Part shown: positions 42,421 to 53,396 of the stretch, in pieces
Layout: each line of letters starts with the position of its first letter
Numbering within the stretch: position 1 is the stretch's first letter
Source of the DNA: Perognathus longimembris pacificus
Lineage: Eukaryota > Chordata > Mammalia > Rodentia > Heteromyidae
Length of the DNA stretch: 64,000 bases
Reading direction: 5' to 3'
Assembly: GCF_023159225.1 (NCBI RefSeq)
Contig: NC_063172.1
Span: 66,097,067 to 66,161,066, forward strand
Notes under the pieces: model-generated
Databases searched by the model: none
What the model was told of the DNA's origin: nothing
Seen by the model: the letters and a program-made list of their open reading frames with translations, nothing else
Position numbers and translations under genes: made by a program

Positions 42421-43019
42421 AAAGAATGTTTCAGGCAGAAAGGGATGTAGAGAAAGAGGAGGTGGGGAAGAGAGCCCCAGTGCTTACCCCATCCAGTTGG
42501 AGTATTTGGGAGATGCCGAGGTCATTGAGCCTGCTGGCCTCTATGTGTTCAGGGACACTGGGTTGGGGGAAGAGGGAAAAAGAAGCGGGGGACTTAGGGG
42601 AATGAAAGGAAATCACAGCTTCTGAGGTGACCACATTACATCATGTGAGAGGGGGGAAACTTGGAAAACTGCAAAGCATTAAAAGAAATAGCTCGCTCTT
42701 CCTGGATGCTTTCTTTGGTTCAGGTGCTCAGCATATAGCCTTCCTTACCCCAGCCACGGAGATGGCTGTCACTGTGATTTCCACTCCATAGTCAGGGAAT
42801 GAGGCTTCTGTCTGCCTCTGTCTTCACATGCGCTTTCTTGTGTCTTCTCCGCTTTTATCCTCTTTGGATTTAGGACTCACTTGGATGATCTGGGATCATC
42901 CCAAGATCCTTTTGGGGACCACCATTCAACCTACTAAGTCACTTACATTTTGTATGGATTTTGATGCATTTGTGGCTTTATAAGGTCATGTATTAGTCAT
43001 TTAGAAAATATTGACTGAC
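42421..43019. other. Unassigned DNA with a possible MIR
   Basis: 42690-42815 has a diverged MIR-like order (GTGCTCAGCATATAGCC ... AGTCAGGGAATGAGGC). No gene recognised. Confidence 0.4.
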
Positions 43020-43370
43020 TGACTTATGCAGTTCTTCCAAATGTTGCTACATTTCATCGCACAATTTGTAAAAACACATTCATACAGATCAGCAAATGTA
43101 TCAGTAAAATCTTTTCAGTGGAGAGGAACAGACCAGGTTATGATGGCAGAAACAAATTTTCTAAAACACAAACTTTTGCTTGAAATCTTAAATGTTATCT
43201 TTGCCAGCAAGCACAATGAGTTGTTTGACTTAATGTGGCAGGCTTATTTTGTTCATTTCCAGGAAAATGTCTGCCAAGTACCCAAGTTTGGCAAATATAG
43301 CATCATTTGTCACTCATCCTCTCAAGTAAAAATGGAGTTCTATGTAAAAACAGCAAGTTCAGCTTAGGAC
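43020..43370. other. Single-copy block with a 113-codon frame
   Basis: A plus-strand open frame (43026-43367) in AT-rich DNA encodes Phe/His-rich protein with no recognised motif. The segment is not one of the SINE families. It may be an ancient transposon fragment or a conserved non-coding element. I do not call a gene. Confidence 0.3.
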
Positions 43371-43929
43371 TCAAACATACACGGGCTCTTCCTCCAAATA
43401 GCAGACTTTGGTTTATGGCAGAAGTACTCTAGATGTATGTCTGATTTTCACATAGAATACTAGTATATTCCTTAGTAAACTTGGCTTAAAGTTTTTGGGG
43501 TGCTGAAGACTGAAACTAGCGTTTTATGTATTCTAAGCAAGCCCTTGGCTTCTGAGCCTTAGCTTACCACCTCTTCCCTTTCTTTTATCAGCTAAAGGCA
43601 AAGTGATCATGAGAGATACAGTGACTACTCATACAGTAGCTTCACTGCTTTGACTCCTGCCAGGTCACCAGTCAGAGTTGCTTTTCACTATCAGCGCCAA
43701 TATTAACACACTGAAAAAGGCAAATCGTGTGTTAGTGCAATTATGAAAATAGTTTTACTTCTCAGACCTCCCTAAGGGGTCTTAGGACCTTCCAAGAGAC
43801 TGGAACTAGTACATGCCATTTAGTTTACAACTAAAATATAGGCTAATTTTTAAAGGTATGTCTATTTCTTATGTAATTAGACTGCTTCCTTAGAAATAAA
43901 ATATCTGAATTTATATAAAATACAAGATA
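43371..43929. other. Unassigned DNA with a worn ID unit
   Basis: GCTGAAGACTGAAACTAGCG ... TCTGAGCCTTAGCTTACC (43500-43575) is a reversed ID-like scrap. Nothing else is recognised. Confidence 0.45.
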
Positions 43930-44172
43930 AAGCCAGTGTTGGTAGCTCAGACCTATAATCCTAGGTACTTAGGAGGTCGAGATCTGACGATTGTGGTTCG
44001 AAGCTAGCTGAGACAAGAAAGTCTGGAGATGCTTATCTCCAATAAACCACTTAGAAAAAGACCCAAGTGGTGCCGTCACTCTAGTGGCAGAGTGCTAGAG
44101 TTGAGCCAAAGAAACTAAGGGACAGTGCCCAGTACCTGAGTTCAAGTCCCAGGACCAGCAAAAGAAATAAAT
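43930..44172 (+). mobile_element. B1-ID composite SINE
   Basis: GCCAGTGTTGGTAGCTCAGA, CTAGGTACTTAGGAGGTCGA and GAGTTCAAGTCCCAGGACCA. Confidence 0.82.
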
Positions 44173-44571
44173 TAATGTACTTTATAATTACTTAATTGAT
44201 TAATTTTATTAATAATAAATTAAAGAAAAACCTAATACAGGTGAGTTTGAAATGAGACTCAATTCTTCTACCTTAGCATTACTCTAAAGCAAACACTATT
44301 TTAAAAATTCCAAATATGCACAAAACAGGTATGCAGAGTATAACCAGCCTCCATAAACTGCCCAGTTATCTAACTATGGCTATATCTTGTTTCACCGAAT
44401 ATACCTCTCCCTTTTGTATTCTGTACTCATATGTAATTTTGAAGCAAATTCCAGACATCAGGTTGCTTTGCATCCATAAATATTTCAGGACTATCTTTGT
44501 AATACAGACTCTTGTAAATAAACCTAACAGAATAGCATCAGCACAGTTATAAAAAGTATCATTTTTTATTT
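44173..44571. other. AT-rich DNA, nothing recognised
   Basis: 44300-44560 resembles common L1 3'-region phrases but was not assigned. No supported gene. Confidence 0.45.
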
Positions 44572-44790
44572 CTATGTGTGCTGGGGCTTGAACCCAGGGC
44601 CTGGGCGTTGTCCCTGAGCTTTTGTGCTCAAGGCCAGCACTCTACCTACCACTTCTGGCTCTTTTGGTGGTTAATTGGAGATAAGGGTCTCACAGATTTT
44701 CCTGCCAGGGCTACCTTCAACGATCCTCAGGTCTTAGTCTTTTGAGTAGCTAGGATTATAGGTGTGAGCCACTGGCACCCAGCTCAAAAG
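44572..44790 (-). mobile_element. B1-ID composite SINE
   Basis: GCTGGGGCTTGAACCCAGGG ... TAGGTGTGAGCCACTGGCAC. Confidence 0.85.
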
Positions 44791-45374
44791 AAAAAAATTG
44801 CTATATGTCAGTAGATATCCAATGAAGGACAATTTTCCTCAATTGCCTCAAATTCTTTTCAGTAGCTTTTGGTCTAAGCAAGTTCCAAATAAGATCAACA
44901 CCAATGTATAATATTGATCAATATGTTTTAAAGTCTTTATATATATTTCCTTCCTTTTCTCTTATAATTTACATAATAAGGAAACTAGGACATTCAATCT
45001 AGAGTATTTCACACTAAATTCTGCTGATTACATTTCTATGATGTCAATTAACATATAATCTATAACATTAACATATAACAAATAACATAACCTCTGCCTA
45101 TGACACCAATATTTCCTACAAATTGGAAGTTAGAGCTATACTTAAGGATATTTGGGTTCAAATATTTTGGTAAGCATAACTTTATAAATGGTGATGTGTT
45201 TTACCATCAAAAGCATAAAACTGGTTAACTCTTAACCCTATAAAGTCATTGGCGATCATTGTCTACATGCATTTATTTATTAATTCACTGCAAAGTTGTT
45301 GTATTATATTCCTCCTCCTCTTGTTCCTCCTCTTCCTCTCCTCTTCTTCCTCCTCTCCCTCTTTTTCTTTTCAT
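44791..45374. other. AT-rich DNA with a CTT-rich tract
   Basis: Pyrimidine-rich (CTT/CCT)n at 45310-45375, otherwise nothing recognised. Confidence 0.5.
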
Positions 45375-45885
45375 TTAGGTGCTAGGGACTGAACACAGGG
45401 CCTCATACATGCTAATAAGTATGTTTTACCACTGAACTTTACTCTCAATGCTTTTGTCTCTTCATTGTTCATTAACTACAATTCTTGTGTAAGGAAAATT
45501 TCCTCTCACTGACTATTTGGTTGCCCTGGTGTATAGTTTGTACTATTAAGGCAAAATAAAGACTTCATTCTTACCCTTCAACTAGTTTTCAAATTAATGA
45601 CTATGTTTCTTAGCATCATCCTATAAGATTCTTTTCTGTTGTTTAGAACATGTGTAAACCCCTTAATTTTATATATTCCTGATTCAATGTATTTCAACTC
45701 ACCATAGTCTTTGTTGTTGTAATTGTTGGCTGTGGGGCTTTAACTCGTGGTTCCCTGGCAGTTAATTGGAGATAAGAGTTGCACTGACTTTCGTACATAG
45801 TTGGCTTTGAACCAAAGCCCTCAGATCTCAACCTCCTGAGTATCTAGGATTACAGGCGTGAGACACCAGCACCATGCCCATAGTC
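45375..45885 (-). mobile_element. Reversed ID monomer and reversed B1-ID SINE
   Basis: ID-like at 45375-45450 (GGTGCTAGGGACTGAACACA). After AT-rich DNA, a partial B1-ID copy at 45725-45885 (GGCTGTGGGGCTTTAACTCG ... TTACAGGCGTGAGACACCAG). Confidence 0.65.
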
Positions 45886-46125
45886 ATTTTTTTTTATGTT
45901 CAATTTTCCTATCTGTGACTCTCTTTGAATTGGTTTCTTGGGCCTCAGAAATAACTCTGGTAGTCATTGATATCATATAGAAAGTAAAAATTAAAGATAT
46001 CCCAGGTTCATCTGGAATGCATATCTCTAGTTAGCCAATACTAAAAGAAGGAAAATACTTATGGGCCATAATCCACACCAGTGGGTTTCTCGTTAATGTT
46101 AGTCTTTATATACTACAGCTAAGAA

Positions 46126-46147
46126 ATATATATATATATATATATAT
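46126..46147. repeat. (AT)n microsatellite at a SINE insertion site
   Basis: About 11 AT units. Its end forms the left target-site duplication of the following SINE. Confidence 0.9.
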
Positions 46148-46155
46148 GCATGTTT

Positions 46156-46372
46156 TTTTGTGTTTTTTTTTTTTTTTTTTTTTTTTGCCAGTCCTGGGTC
46201 TTGAACTTGAGCACTGTCCTTGGCTTCTTTTTGCTCAAGGCTAGCACTCTGCCACTTGAGCCACAGCGCCACTTCTGGCCATTTTCCATATATGTGGTGC
46301 TGGGGAATCGAACCCAGGGCTTCATGAATACAAGGCAAGCACTCTTTGCCACTAGGCCATATTCCCAGCCCC
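46156..46372 (-). mobile_element. Dimeric ID-like SINE with 15-bp duplication
   Basis: TATATATGCATGTTT at 46141-46155 and 46373-46387 flanks a reversed copy with a long T tract. Confidence 0.94.
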
Positions 46373-46589
46373 TATATATGCATGTTTTAAAGATAAAACA
46401 CAATAAGTTTTCATTTTGAGACTTTCAACTGAAATTCAATAATATAGGTTCTTATATTTCCTTTTTTTCCCATCAAAGTTTCTGGTTAAGGACTAAGGTA
46501 ATTACTTGTTTTCTTACCCAATAACACAAATATGAACTCATAATAATACTAACAACAATAATAATATGATTATGTGAACAGATTTTTAA

Positions 46590-46705
46590 AAATTATTATA
46601 AAGGTGGTGAACAGAAGGATTACCATTTCATAAGGCAGGTAATAGTACATTTCTTTTTGGACAATGTCGCCCCTTCATTCTCTCCCATTTTTTCCCTCCT
46701 ATCCC
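46590..46705 (-). mobile_element. L1-like 3'-tail fragment
   Basis: TTATTATAAAGGTGGTGAAC ... TTTTTGGACAATGTCGCCCC. A (TTTA)n follows to 46730. Confidence 0.55.
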
Positions 46706-46730
46706 TATTTATTTATTTATTTATTTATTT

Positions 46731-46973
46731 TGGCAGTACTGGCGTCTGATTGCAGGTCTTCTCACTTGCTCAAAATGTGTGGCTGGCTAGTAGTGCTCTA
46801 AGACACGAGCCACATTTCCAGTGTGGGTTTTTTTGTTTTGTTTTTTGGAGGTGAAATTTCATGGACTTTTCTGCCTGGATTCACTTCTAACTAAAATCTT
46901 TTGAGTCTCAGCTTGCTGAGTTGCTAGGATTACAGGCATGAGCCACCAGTGTCTGGCTTGCACAGATTGTGTG

Positions 46974-47004
<31 letters not shown>

Positions 47005-47098
47005 ATGCCCATGTCCCAGACTGGTGTTTGAACACTTGATCTGATACTTTTGCTCATTGGCTGATTCTCTGTCACCTGAGCCATACCTCCAGCCTCTT
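46731..47098 (-). mobile_element. Reversed B1-ID SINEs around (TG)n
   Basis: Copy at 46731-46955 (TGGCAGTACTGGCGTCTGAT ... CAGGCATGAGCCACCAGTGT), (GT)n at 46968-47005, then a partial second unit to 47098. Confidence 0.7.
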
Positions 47099-47150
47099 GA
47101 ACAGATTTTTTTTTTTAAGTTCTTTTTGTGCTTAGGATTTATTCTACTTG

Positions 47151-47374
47151 CTGGGGCTGGGGATATAGCCTAGTGGCAAGAGCACTTGCCTCGTATACAT
47201 GAAGCCCTGGGTTCGATTCCCCAGCACCACATATATAGAAAATGGCCAGAAGTGGCGCTGTGGCTCAAGTGGCAGAGTGCTAGCCTTGAGCAAAAAGAAG
47301 CCAGGGACAGTGCTCAGGCCCTGAGTCCAAGCCCAGGACTGGCAAAAAAAAAAAAAATAAAATAAAAAAAAAAA
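47151..47374 (+). mobile_element. Dimeric ID-like SINE with 15-bp duplication
   Basis: GATTTATTCTACTTG (47136-47150) and GATTTATTCCACTTG (47375-47389) differ at one base. Full forward copy with an A-rich tail. Confidence 0.94.
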
Positions 47375-47632
47375 GATTTATTCCACTTGGGCCATCATTT
47401 ATTTTCAAGTCACTTGAAATAATTCCTATAATCAATTCCATTTATTTAACTTTCAGGTGGAACAATGTTTAATCATTTCTGCTTTTAGTTGTGTTCTAGT
47501 CTTCTCTGAACCTCTAAATATAATCAACTTAAGTCTTTTGTTTTTTCAAGTTTGTACATGGATCTAAGGTTTAAACTTGGTGTTTCATGCTTGCTAGAGA
47601 AGCACAGTAGCACTTGAGCAATGTCCCCAGAT

Positions 47633-47838
47633 TTTTTTTTTTTTTTTTGCCAGTCCTGGGCTTGGATTCAGGGCCTGAGCACTGTCCTTGGCTTCTTTCT
47701 GCTCAAGGCTAGCACTCTACTTCTTGAGCCACAGCACCACTTCTGGCTTTTTTCTGTTTATGTGGTGTGAGGAATCAAACCCAGTGCTTCATGCATGCTA
47801 GGCAAGCACTCTACCGCTAGGCCACATTCCTAGGCCCC
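47633..47838 (-). mobile_element. Dimeric ID-like SINE with duplication
   Basis: Flanks CCCCAGATTTTTTT on the left and CCCCAGATCTTTTTTT on the right. It is inserted into an older reversed B1-like element that continues to about 48115 (GTAGCTGGGATTATAGGTGC). Confidence 0.88.
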
Positions 47839-48339
47839 CAGATCTTTTTTTGCTGTAGTTATTTTTCAAATAGAGTCTTTTGTTCTTCCAAACTAGCCCT
47901 AGGCTGGCCTCAGGCTAGTCTCCTCCATATGTTTCCCACATAGTTGGGATTACCCAACAATGGTTGGTAGCATTGCCACCAGACCTAGCTTATTTGTTTA
48001 CATGGAGGAAGTTGTCTCAGTAACATTTTGTCCAGGTTGGTTTTGAAACATGACCCCCTGATCTCTACCTCCCAAGTAGCTGGGATTATAGGTGCATACT
48101 ACCCTGCCTACCCTAAGGTTGTACACATCTTTACACATACAATTGTAATAGGTGAATCTTGAACTCACTTAACATATCCTTTTTTCTACCCCATCAATAG
48201 AAAAATCACCAGTTTGGTGACTCCATTGACTACTTTATAATTTATGACTAAATAGCCTTTATTTCTTATTATCTCCACAGTAGGTAGTGTCTTGAAAGGT
48301 TTTACATTATACACCTAATGTATGATGCATGGAGCCTTG

Positions 48340-48600
48340 AATGGAGCTATGAACATGTTTAATAATTAATGCTCCCTTAATTATATTGAATTTTTATTAT
48401 GCTCTTTGCCAAATAAAGTATTTGTTTTCAATTAATGGAACCATTAATTAGATGTTACTAGCAATTACAAATCATATCAGATCTCCATTAAGGAAATCTG
48501 AATTATGCAGCATTCTAAAAGAAACATGAATAATTGACCATGGATTTCAAACTACTGACCATATTATATAAATCATTGTGGATAAGTTTAAGCCCAAAGG
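48340..48600. other. TAAT-rich single-copy segment
   Basis: Dense homeodomain-type cores: AATAATTAATGCTCCCTTAA, TTCAATTAATGGAACC, CATTAATTAGATGTTACTAG and GAATAATTGACCATGG. No SINE is present and the composition is non-repetitive, so it is a candidate conserved enhancer. Function is inferred only from motif density. Confidence 0.3.
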
Positions 48601-49019
48601 CCTATCTCAAATTTTAGTGTCAAGTAAAATTACTCAGCACATCATTAATAATACTGGATGTCCAATTTAAAGGTGTTTATTTCCTTTCCAAGATAAAGAG
48701 CATCTAATTGTTTATTAAATTTTATTTCCTCTGGACCACTACTAAGTGAAGACTGAATGTAATTATATAATAGGGAAATAATTCTTTTTGTAAGATCCAG
48801 TCCCTTTCACTCATCAAGTTGCATTGTATTCATAAGCTGCTTTGTTAAGTGATTTTTGTACAACTACTTAAAGATGATTTTTTTAAAGTCCCTTTAGTCT
48901 TACACTAAAATTTATGTAAATTAACATGTTTAAACAAGAGTATATTAGCATGTTTTATATAAAAACCATATTAGAATTGCAGAAAATGACATTAAAAGAA
49001 TGGTATTATTAGTAATCTT
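48601..49019. other. AT-rich DNA with an L1-like tail
   Basis: 48815-48895 carries GTTGCATTGTATTCATAAGC ... TGTACAACTACTTAAAGATG, the recurring retroposon tail. Otherwise nothing recognised. Confidence 0.5.
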
Positions 49020-49550
49020 AGTTGGGCTGCTGGCTCATGCCTGTAATCTCAGCTGCCTGAGAGGCTGAGAGGGAGGATCGTGGTTTGAGGAGTTGATAGC
49101 ACTCCTTCTCAACCTGTAGCTGGTCGTACATACCAGGCACCCTAAACCGTGTCCGCGGTTGAGATTGGGAAGGTCCAGGTTCCAGACTAGCTTGGACAGA
49201 AACATTTTCAAGCTCCATCTCAATGGAGCTTGGTGACAAGTGTCAGTCCTAGGAACTACAGGAAACCTAAAAGAGGCGATTTGTAGTTCAGCTGTGTTAC
49301 CAGGCAGGAAAAAAGACCCTGTAAGAAACCAGGAGCCGGTGGTTACATGATCCTTGCTACTCAGGAGGCTGAGATCTGCGGATCATGGTTCAAAGCCAGC
49401 CCAGACAGAACTGTCCCCAAGAGACTCTTATCTCCAATTAACCCCTCCAAAATGGGAAGTAGAGCTGTGGCCTATAGTTCCAGAGTGTTAGCCTTGAGCA
49501 GCAGAGCTCAGGGATGCCCAGGCCCTGAGTTCAAGCCCATGACTGACAAA
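49020..49550 (+). mobile_element. B1-like unit and B1-ID composite SINE
   Basis: First unit GGCTGCTGGCTCATGCCTGT at 49022 with a diverged body to about 49320. The second, better copy at 49330-49550 (GAGCCGGTGGTTACATGATC ... CTGAGTTCAAGCCCATGACT). Confidence 0.7.
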
Positions 49551-49555
49551 GAACA

Positions 49556-49692
49556 GGGCTGGAGGAGTGGCTCAGCAGTACAGTGCCTGCCTAGGAATAG
49601 GAAGCACAGGGCCTCAAGTTCAAACCTCAACATTACCGCGTGCACATGCGTGCACACACGTGCACACACGCGCACACACGCGCACACACACA
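49556..49692 (+). mobile_element. ID-type SINE monomer with a CA/CG tail
   Basis: GGGCTGGAGGAGTGGCTCAG ... TCAAGTTCAAACCTCAACAT, then an alternating purine/pyrimidine tail of GCACACACGC repeats (49638-49692). Confidence 0.8.
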
Positions 49693-49809
49693 GTACGCCT
49701 TGCCAAACTTTCTGGTTCTTTTGTATATGTTTCAGTAAGGGCACAGTTTCACGTCTCTAACTTTTAATGTGTTTCTCTATTACCAGTTAATTTCTAGTCT
49801 TTATTTTTC

Positions 49810-50225
49810 ACTTTTCGGCAGCACTGGGAACTGGACTTCATGCTGTCTATGCAGGGACTCTACCACGGATGCCATGCCTCTAGCCCTTGTTTGTGATGGT
49901 TATTTTGGAGCTAAGGCTTGGTTGTATGCCGGGACTCTGATCTGCCTATGTGTGGCTTCCTGTTGTAGCTGGGATGACTGGCACTTTCTGTCATGCCCAA
50001 TGTCTTCATTGAAAGGGAGTCCTTTAGACTTTTCGGCTGGGGCTGGCCTGGAACTCCGATACCCCCGCTGTTAGGCTCCTCTGCATCTAGGATGACCAGC
50101 ACAGGCTACTGTATCCAGCTAGTGTTTGAGAAGGAGCATCTACAGAACTTTTCTGCCTGGGCTGGCCTGCAACCTCAGCCTTCCAGGTAGCTAGAAGTTC
50201 CAGTTCCTAGCTTAATTTTTATTAT
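49810..50225 (-). mobile_element. Reversed ID-like and B1-ID-like pieces
   Basis: GCACTGGGAACTGGACTTCA ... GGATGCCATGCCTCTAGCCC (ID-like), then two worn reversed B1-type segments containing GACTTTTCGGCTGGGGCTGG and CTTTTCTGCCTGGGCTGGCC. Confidence 0.6.
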
Positions 50226-50339
50226 CTTTCTAATTGTGTGTTCCATCTTGAGATTTGTTTTAGAATGTTTATTACTATATTTGTTTATTAGTAGAATTTC
50301 TTCAGTACAATGAAAATTCTTCTTTTCTCCTTAAAAAAA

Positions 50340-50410
50340 ATGTTTATGGTGCTTAGGAAAGAACCAAGGTACTTGCTAGGCCAGTGTTCTGAACCGAGCT
50401 ACTTCCCCTA
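50340..50410 (-). mobile_element. ID-type SINE monomer, reversed
   Basis: TGGTGCTTAGGAAAGAACCA ... GTGTTCTGAACCGAGCTACTT. Diverged. Confidence 0.45.
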
Positions 50411-50579
50411 GTAACCAAAAATCAAGTTTATTTCAGGTTAGCAACCACCTTGGAATTCTAGAACATAAAGTCTGAGAACTGTGAAAGTTTGAAATTAACC
50501 TGCTCTGGAATATTAGCACATATTTTTCTTGGAAACTCCCTAACTCATTCAAAATCATTTTATGAAGCAGTTATTATAT

Positions 50580-50830
50580 AGAGGTGATCTAGCATAATAG
50601 TAAAATGTATAGAATCTGAACCAGAATGCCTAGCTTTCTAATCCCAGCCTAACTCAATGGTGTGATCTTTGGGTAAGTTACTTAACTTTCAAGGTGTTTC
50701 TTTTCCTGTAGATTGGGGTTGATCGCCAGACCTAGCTCAGGGTGTTATTGTGAAGATCAAGTAAATTAATATCTGTAAAGTACTTGAAAAGCCAGGCACA
50801 TAAATGTTACATAAATATTAGCTATTCTTT
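50580..50830 (-). mobile_element. MIR relic
   Basis: GGGTAAGTTACTTAACTTTC, GCTCAGGGTGTTATTGTGAA, GATCAAGTAAATTAATATCT and GTAAAGTACTTGAAAAGCCA follow the reversed MIR consensus closely. Confidence 0.75.
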
Positions 50831-51164
50831 TTGTGACCTTGACTGTGAAGACAAGCATAGTATCCTGACTATATTATCAAGAATACAAATAGTTCTAATT
50901 AACTTATCCTATTGTTCAGAAATATTTTACTATTTTGTCAGCAAATTACAATATGACTTAGACAACTTCTGCATGTCTACTTTTGTCAAACATTTGGAGT
51001 ATACTTTTCACTTTAGAGATCATTTGTTTTCATTCCTAGCAATTTTCTAGAAACGTTATACCTTCTTTATCTCTACCTAAGTTTTTGAGTATAATACCAC
51101 AAGAGTAACTATTTCACTGTTCTGGTTCTAATGTCTGTGTCAGTCAGTTGTAGTCATTTTCAGT

Positions 51165-51330
51165 GATTGATTTTTTCCTTCTTAGGAGTCATTATTTTCC
51201 GTTCCTTTGCATGTCTTGTAACATTGAATTCTGGCCAAATGTTCTGTTTTGGCTATTGAATGTCAAACATTGTGAATCTGGTGCTGCATTTTTTAGTTTT
51301 CCAATAAACGTGCTTGAGATTTAATTTGAG
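51165..51330 (+). mobile_element. Old L1 (L1M-like) 3' fragment
   Basis: TTCCTTTGCATGTCTTGTAA, ATTGTGAATCTGGTGCTGCA and TTTTTTAGTTTTCCAATAAA resemble an ancient LINE-1 3' UTR phrase. Confidence 0.5.
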
Positions 51331-51354
51331 ATGGGGTTACAATACTTGGGAATG

Positions 51355-51386
51355 TGGTGGTGGTGGTGGTGGTGGTGGTGGTGGTG
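51355..51386. repeat. (GGT)n microsatellite
   Basis: About 10 GGT triplets, a short counterpart of the long G/T tract at 7.5 kb. Confidence 0.95.
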
Positions 51387-51529
51387 ATGATGTTTGTTTT
51401 TGCTTTTCTTCCCCCTCTTCTGGGTGGGGCATTTGGGGGAGGCGCAGAAAGGGAACGAATGTAACTATGCACTATGTAAGTAGACACTATGTGGAAAATG
51501 ACCTATGTAACTTGTGGGCAGGGACAGGA

Positions 51530-51632
51530 AGGGGAAACAGGGAAAGCAAACAAAGGGGTGACAGTGTTCAAAAAAGAAATGTACTCATATCCTGACTTAT
51601 GAGATGGATAGCCCCTCTATAGAACACAACAC
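51530..51632 (+). mobile_element. L1-like 3'-tail fragment
   Basis: GGGGTGACAGTGTTCAAAAA, GAAATGTACTCATATCCTGA and GATAGCCCCTCTATAGAACA. Forward copy of the recurring tail. Confidence 0.55.
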
Positions 51633-51822
51633 AATTTTTTTTTTGCCAGTCCTAGGTCTTGAACTCAGGGCCTGGGCACTGTCCCTGGCTTCTCCTTACT
51701 CGACCAATTGAGCCACAAGGCCACTTCCTGCCTTTTCTGTTTATATGGTGCTGGGGAATCGAACCCAGGGCTTCGTGTATGCGAGGCAAGCACTCTACCA
51801 CTTGGCCATATTCCCAGCCCCA
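51633..51822 (-). mobile_element. Dimeric ID-like SINE with duplication
   Basis: Left CACAACACAATT and right CACAATACAATT flank a reversed copy with a small internal deletion. Confidence 0.9.
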
Positions 51823-51939
51823 CAATACAATTATTCTTTTTTAATACCTGGAAGTAGTTTGATTCTTCTAGGTCTTCTATTGTGGTGATAATTTTTTCTT
51901 TGGAGGTGGTAGGAGAAGGACCTAGCATCATTGAGTCTA

Positions 51940-52699
51940 GGAATAATTTCTCCTCAGTACCAAAGCAAGAAGACCTGTTTTCTACTCCATTGAACTAAGA
52001 GGCTTTCTAGATGGATTGGTGAGAACAGCTAGTATTCCTGGTTCTCTGACTGGGTTATTCTGTCTAATGCTGTCAGATGATAGTTTCCTTACCTGCATGA
52101 GCTGATCAGTACTGTCAAGTTCTCAAGGAGCATCTACAAGTCCCGGGGGTTCTTTGTGCAGTTAGCTCTCTTTTCCTCTGTCTTGTGAACAGCCACCATC
52201 TTGATCTCCTTCGATTCATAGCTCCTCAAGTCAAGGGCTCCGTTTGGGCTCCTCTATATAACCCCTCCCTGCCTCGTGACCTATGAACTTTCTGAACATA
52301 GCCTGGGGTAAACCTTAATTGCATTCCATCTCCGGGAAATCACGTTCTTTCCCTGTCTGATATCCAGTATCTTGGAAACTGTTGTTGTATGCATTTTGTC
52401 TGATGTTTTTGGTTCAGATGTGTCAGTCCATCAGATCCAAATCTCTCTTGGCTAGATTTTGATATCTACCAAAGGGAGTGAATAGGGAGTGAGAAAGAGA
52501 ATAATGGAGAGTGAGTACCTTCAAAATACGCTGTGTCCTGGTGTGAAGTTGGTAGAAGGAGACTCACAGAACGTTGCTGGATAATGGGGAGAAGGGAGGA
52601 ACAGGAAAGGAGAACAAGTGATCTACTGAAGGAGTTCATCTGATTAAAGAAGAATGTGTGTGTCTGTCAAACATCACTGTGAGCCCCTCTGTGCAATTA
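51940..52699. other. Unassigned DNA, possibly an LTR-type relic
   Basis: GGGCTCCTCTATATAACCCC (52247-52266) is a TATA-like sequence inside an otherwise unrecognised segment. LTR origin is only a guess; no paired LTR, primer-binding site or open frame was seen. Confidence 0.25.
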
Positions 52700-52719
52700 A
52701 TATGTACTTAACAAGAATG

Positions 52720-52975
52720 GCAGGAACATACACAGGTTCTCCTGTGGGGATGGGTACTCTTAGGAGGGATGGGGGAGCAGACAGAGAGGATGAATAGGGT
52801 GAGCTCTGTACACACGTGTGAGAAATAGAACAATGAAGCCTGCTAACATTGTTTTAAGAAGGGGATAGAAGGGGTAAATTCAATCAGGGTACATTATATG
52901 GATGTATGGAAATATCACAATGAAACCCTCGTACAACTATTATACACGAATAAAATATGCAAAGCAAAGAAAAAA
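52720..52975 (+). mobile_element. L1-like 3' UTR fragment, second type
   Basis: GAAATAGAACAATGAAGCCT, GGAAATATCACAATGAAACC and CGTACAACTATTATACACGA with an A-rich end. Pair of 28585-28850. Confidence 0.6.
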
Positions 52976-53157
52976 AAGTCCCCAAAGCCTTATTCTTAAT
53001 TATCACCTCATATGCTGAGGAAGAGAGAGCAAGCAGTTCAAGACTCTGGAACCAATAGCCTCTGGTGCAACCACTTTGTAAATAAAGTGTGACTGTTGTT
53101 TAGTCTGCCTAGTTCATATTTTTAAAATCTCTAGGAAAGCTTGCTGTGAGTAGTGGT

Positions 53158-53396
53158 TTATAGATTATTTGGGCTAGACTTCAGCACTCTGGGGCCTTCT
53201 TGAAATGTGCCAGTGACATTTTCTAAACACAAGAGGCCATTGATAGATTGCAAATCAGTTTTCACTCTTCCTTGGTAGTCCTTTTGCAAACTTGTGCCAT
53301 CTGGTAAGGTTGCTCTGGTGGAAAGTTTACCCTCCACCCGTCTGCATACCATGGAGCTCTCTACCACGGGAGGTTTACTGTGGGTCCAGGTGACTT
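53158..53396 (-). pseudogene. Weak Ig-like exon or pseudogene fragment
   Basis: On the minus strand an acceptor-like GGGCATTCCAG precedes 53396, followed by an open frame of about 78 codons. It starts KVTWTHSKPPVV, holds one Cys (SSMVCRR), and has a segment GRVKTDLQSINGLLCLENVT that recalls the D-E strand region of Ig V-set domains (GRV...NGxLxLxNVT). The expected DxGxYxC of strand F is absent, and the frame ends SSPNNL then stop. There is no neighbouring exon I can link. It may be a decayed exon, a retrocopy piece or chance; the Ig reading is inference from pattern only. Confidence 0.22.

Noticed and set aside
47151..47374. tRNA genes suggested by A and B boxes
   Set aside because: The boxes belong to tRNA-derived SINEs. 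No copy folds into a complete cloverleaf with an intact anticodon arm by eye, and each is followed by a SINE body and A tail.
51940..52460. Endogenous retroviral LTR
   Set aside because: Only a TATA-like sequence supports it. No paired LTR, primer-binding site or coding remnant was seen, so it is left as unassigned DNA.
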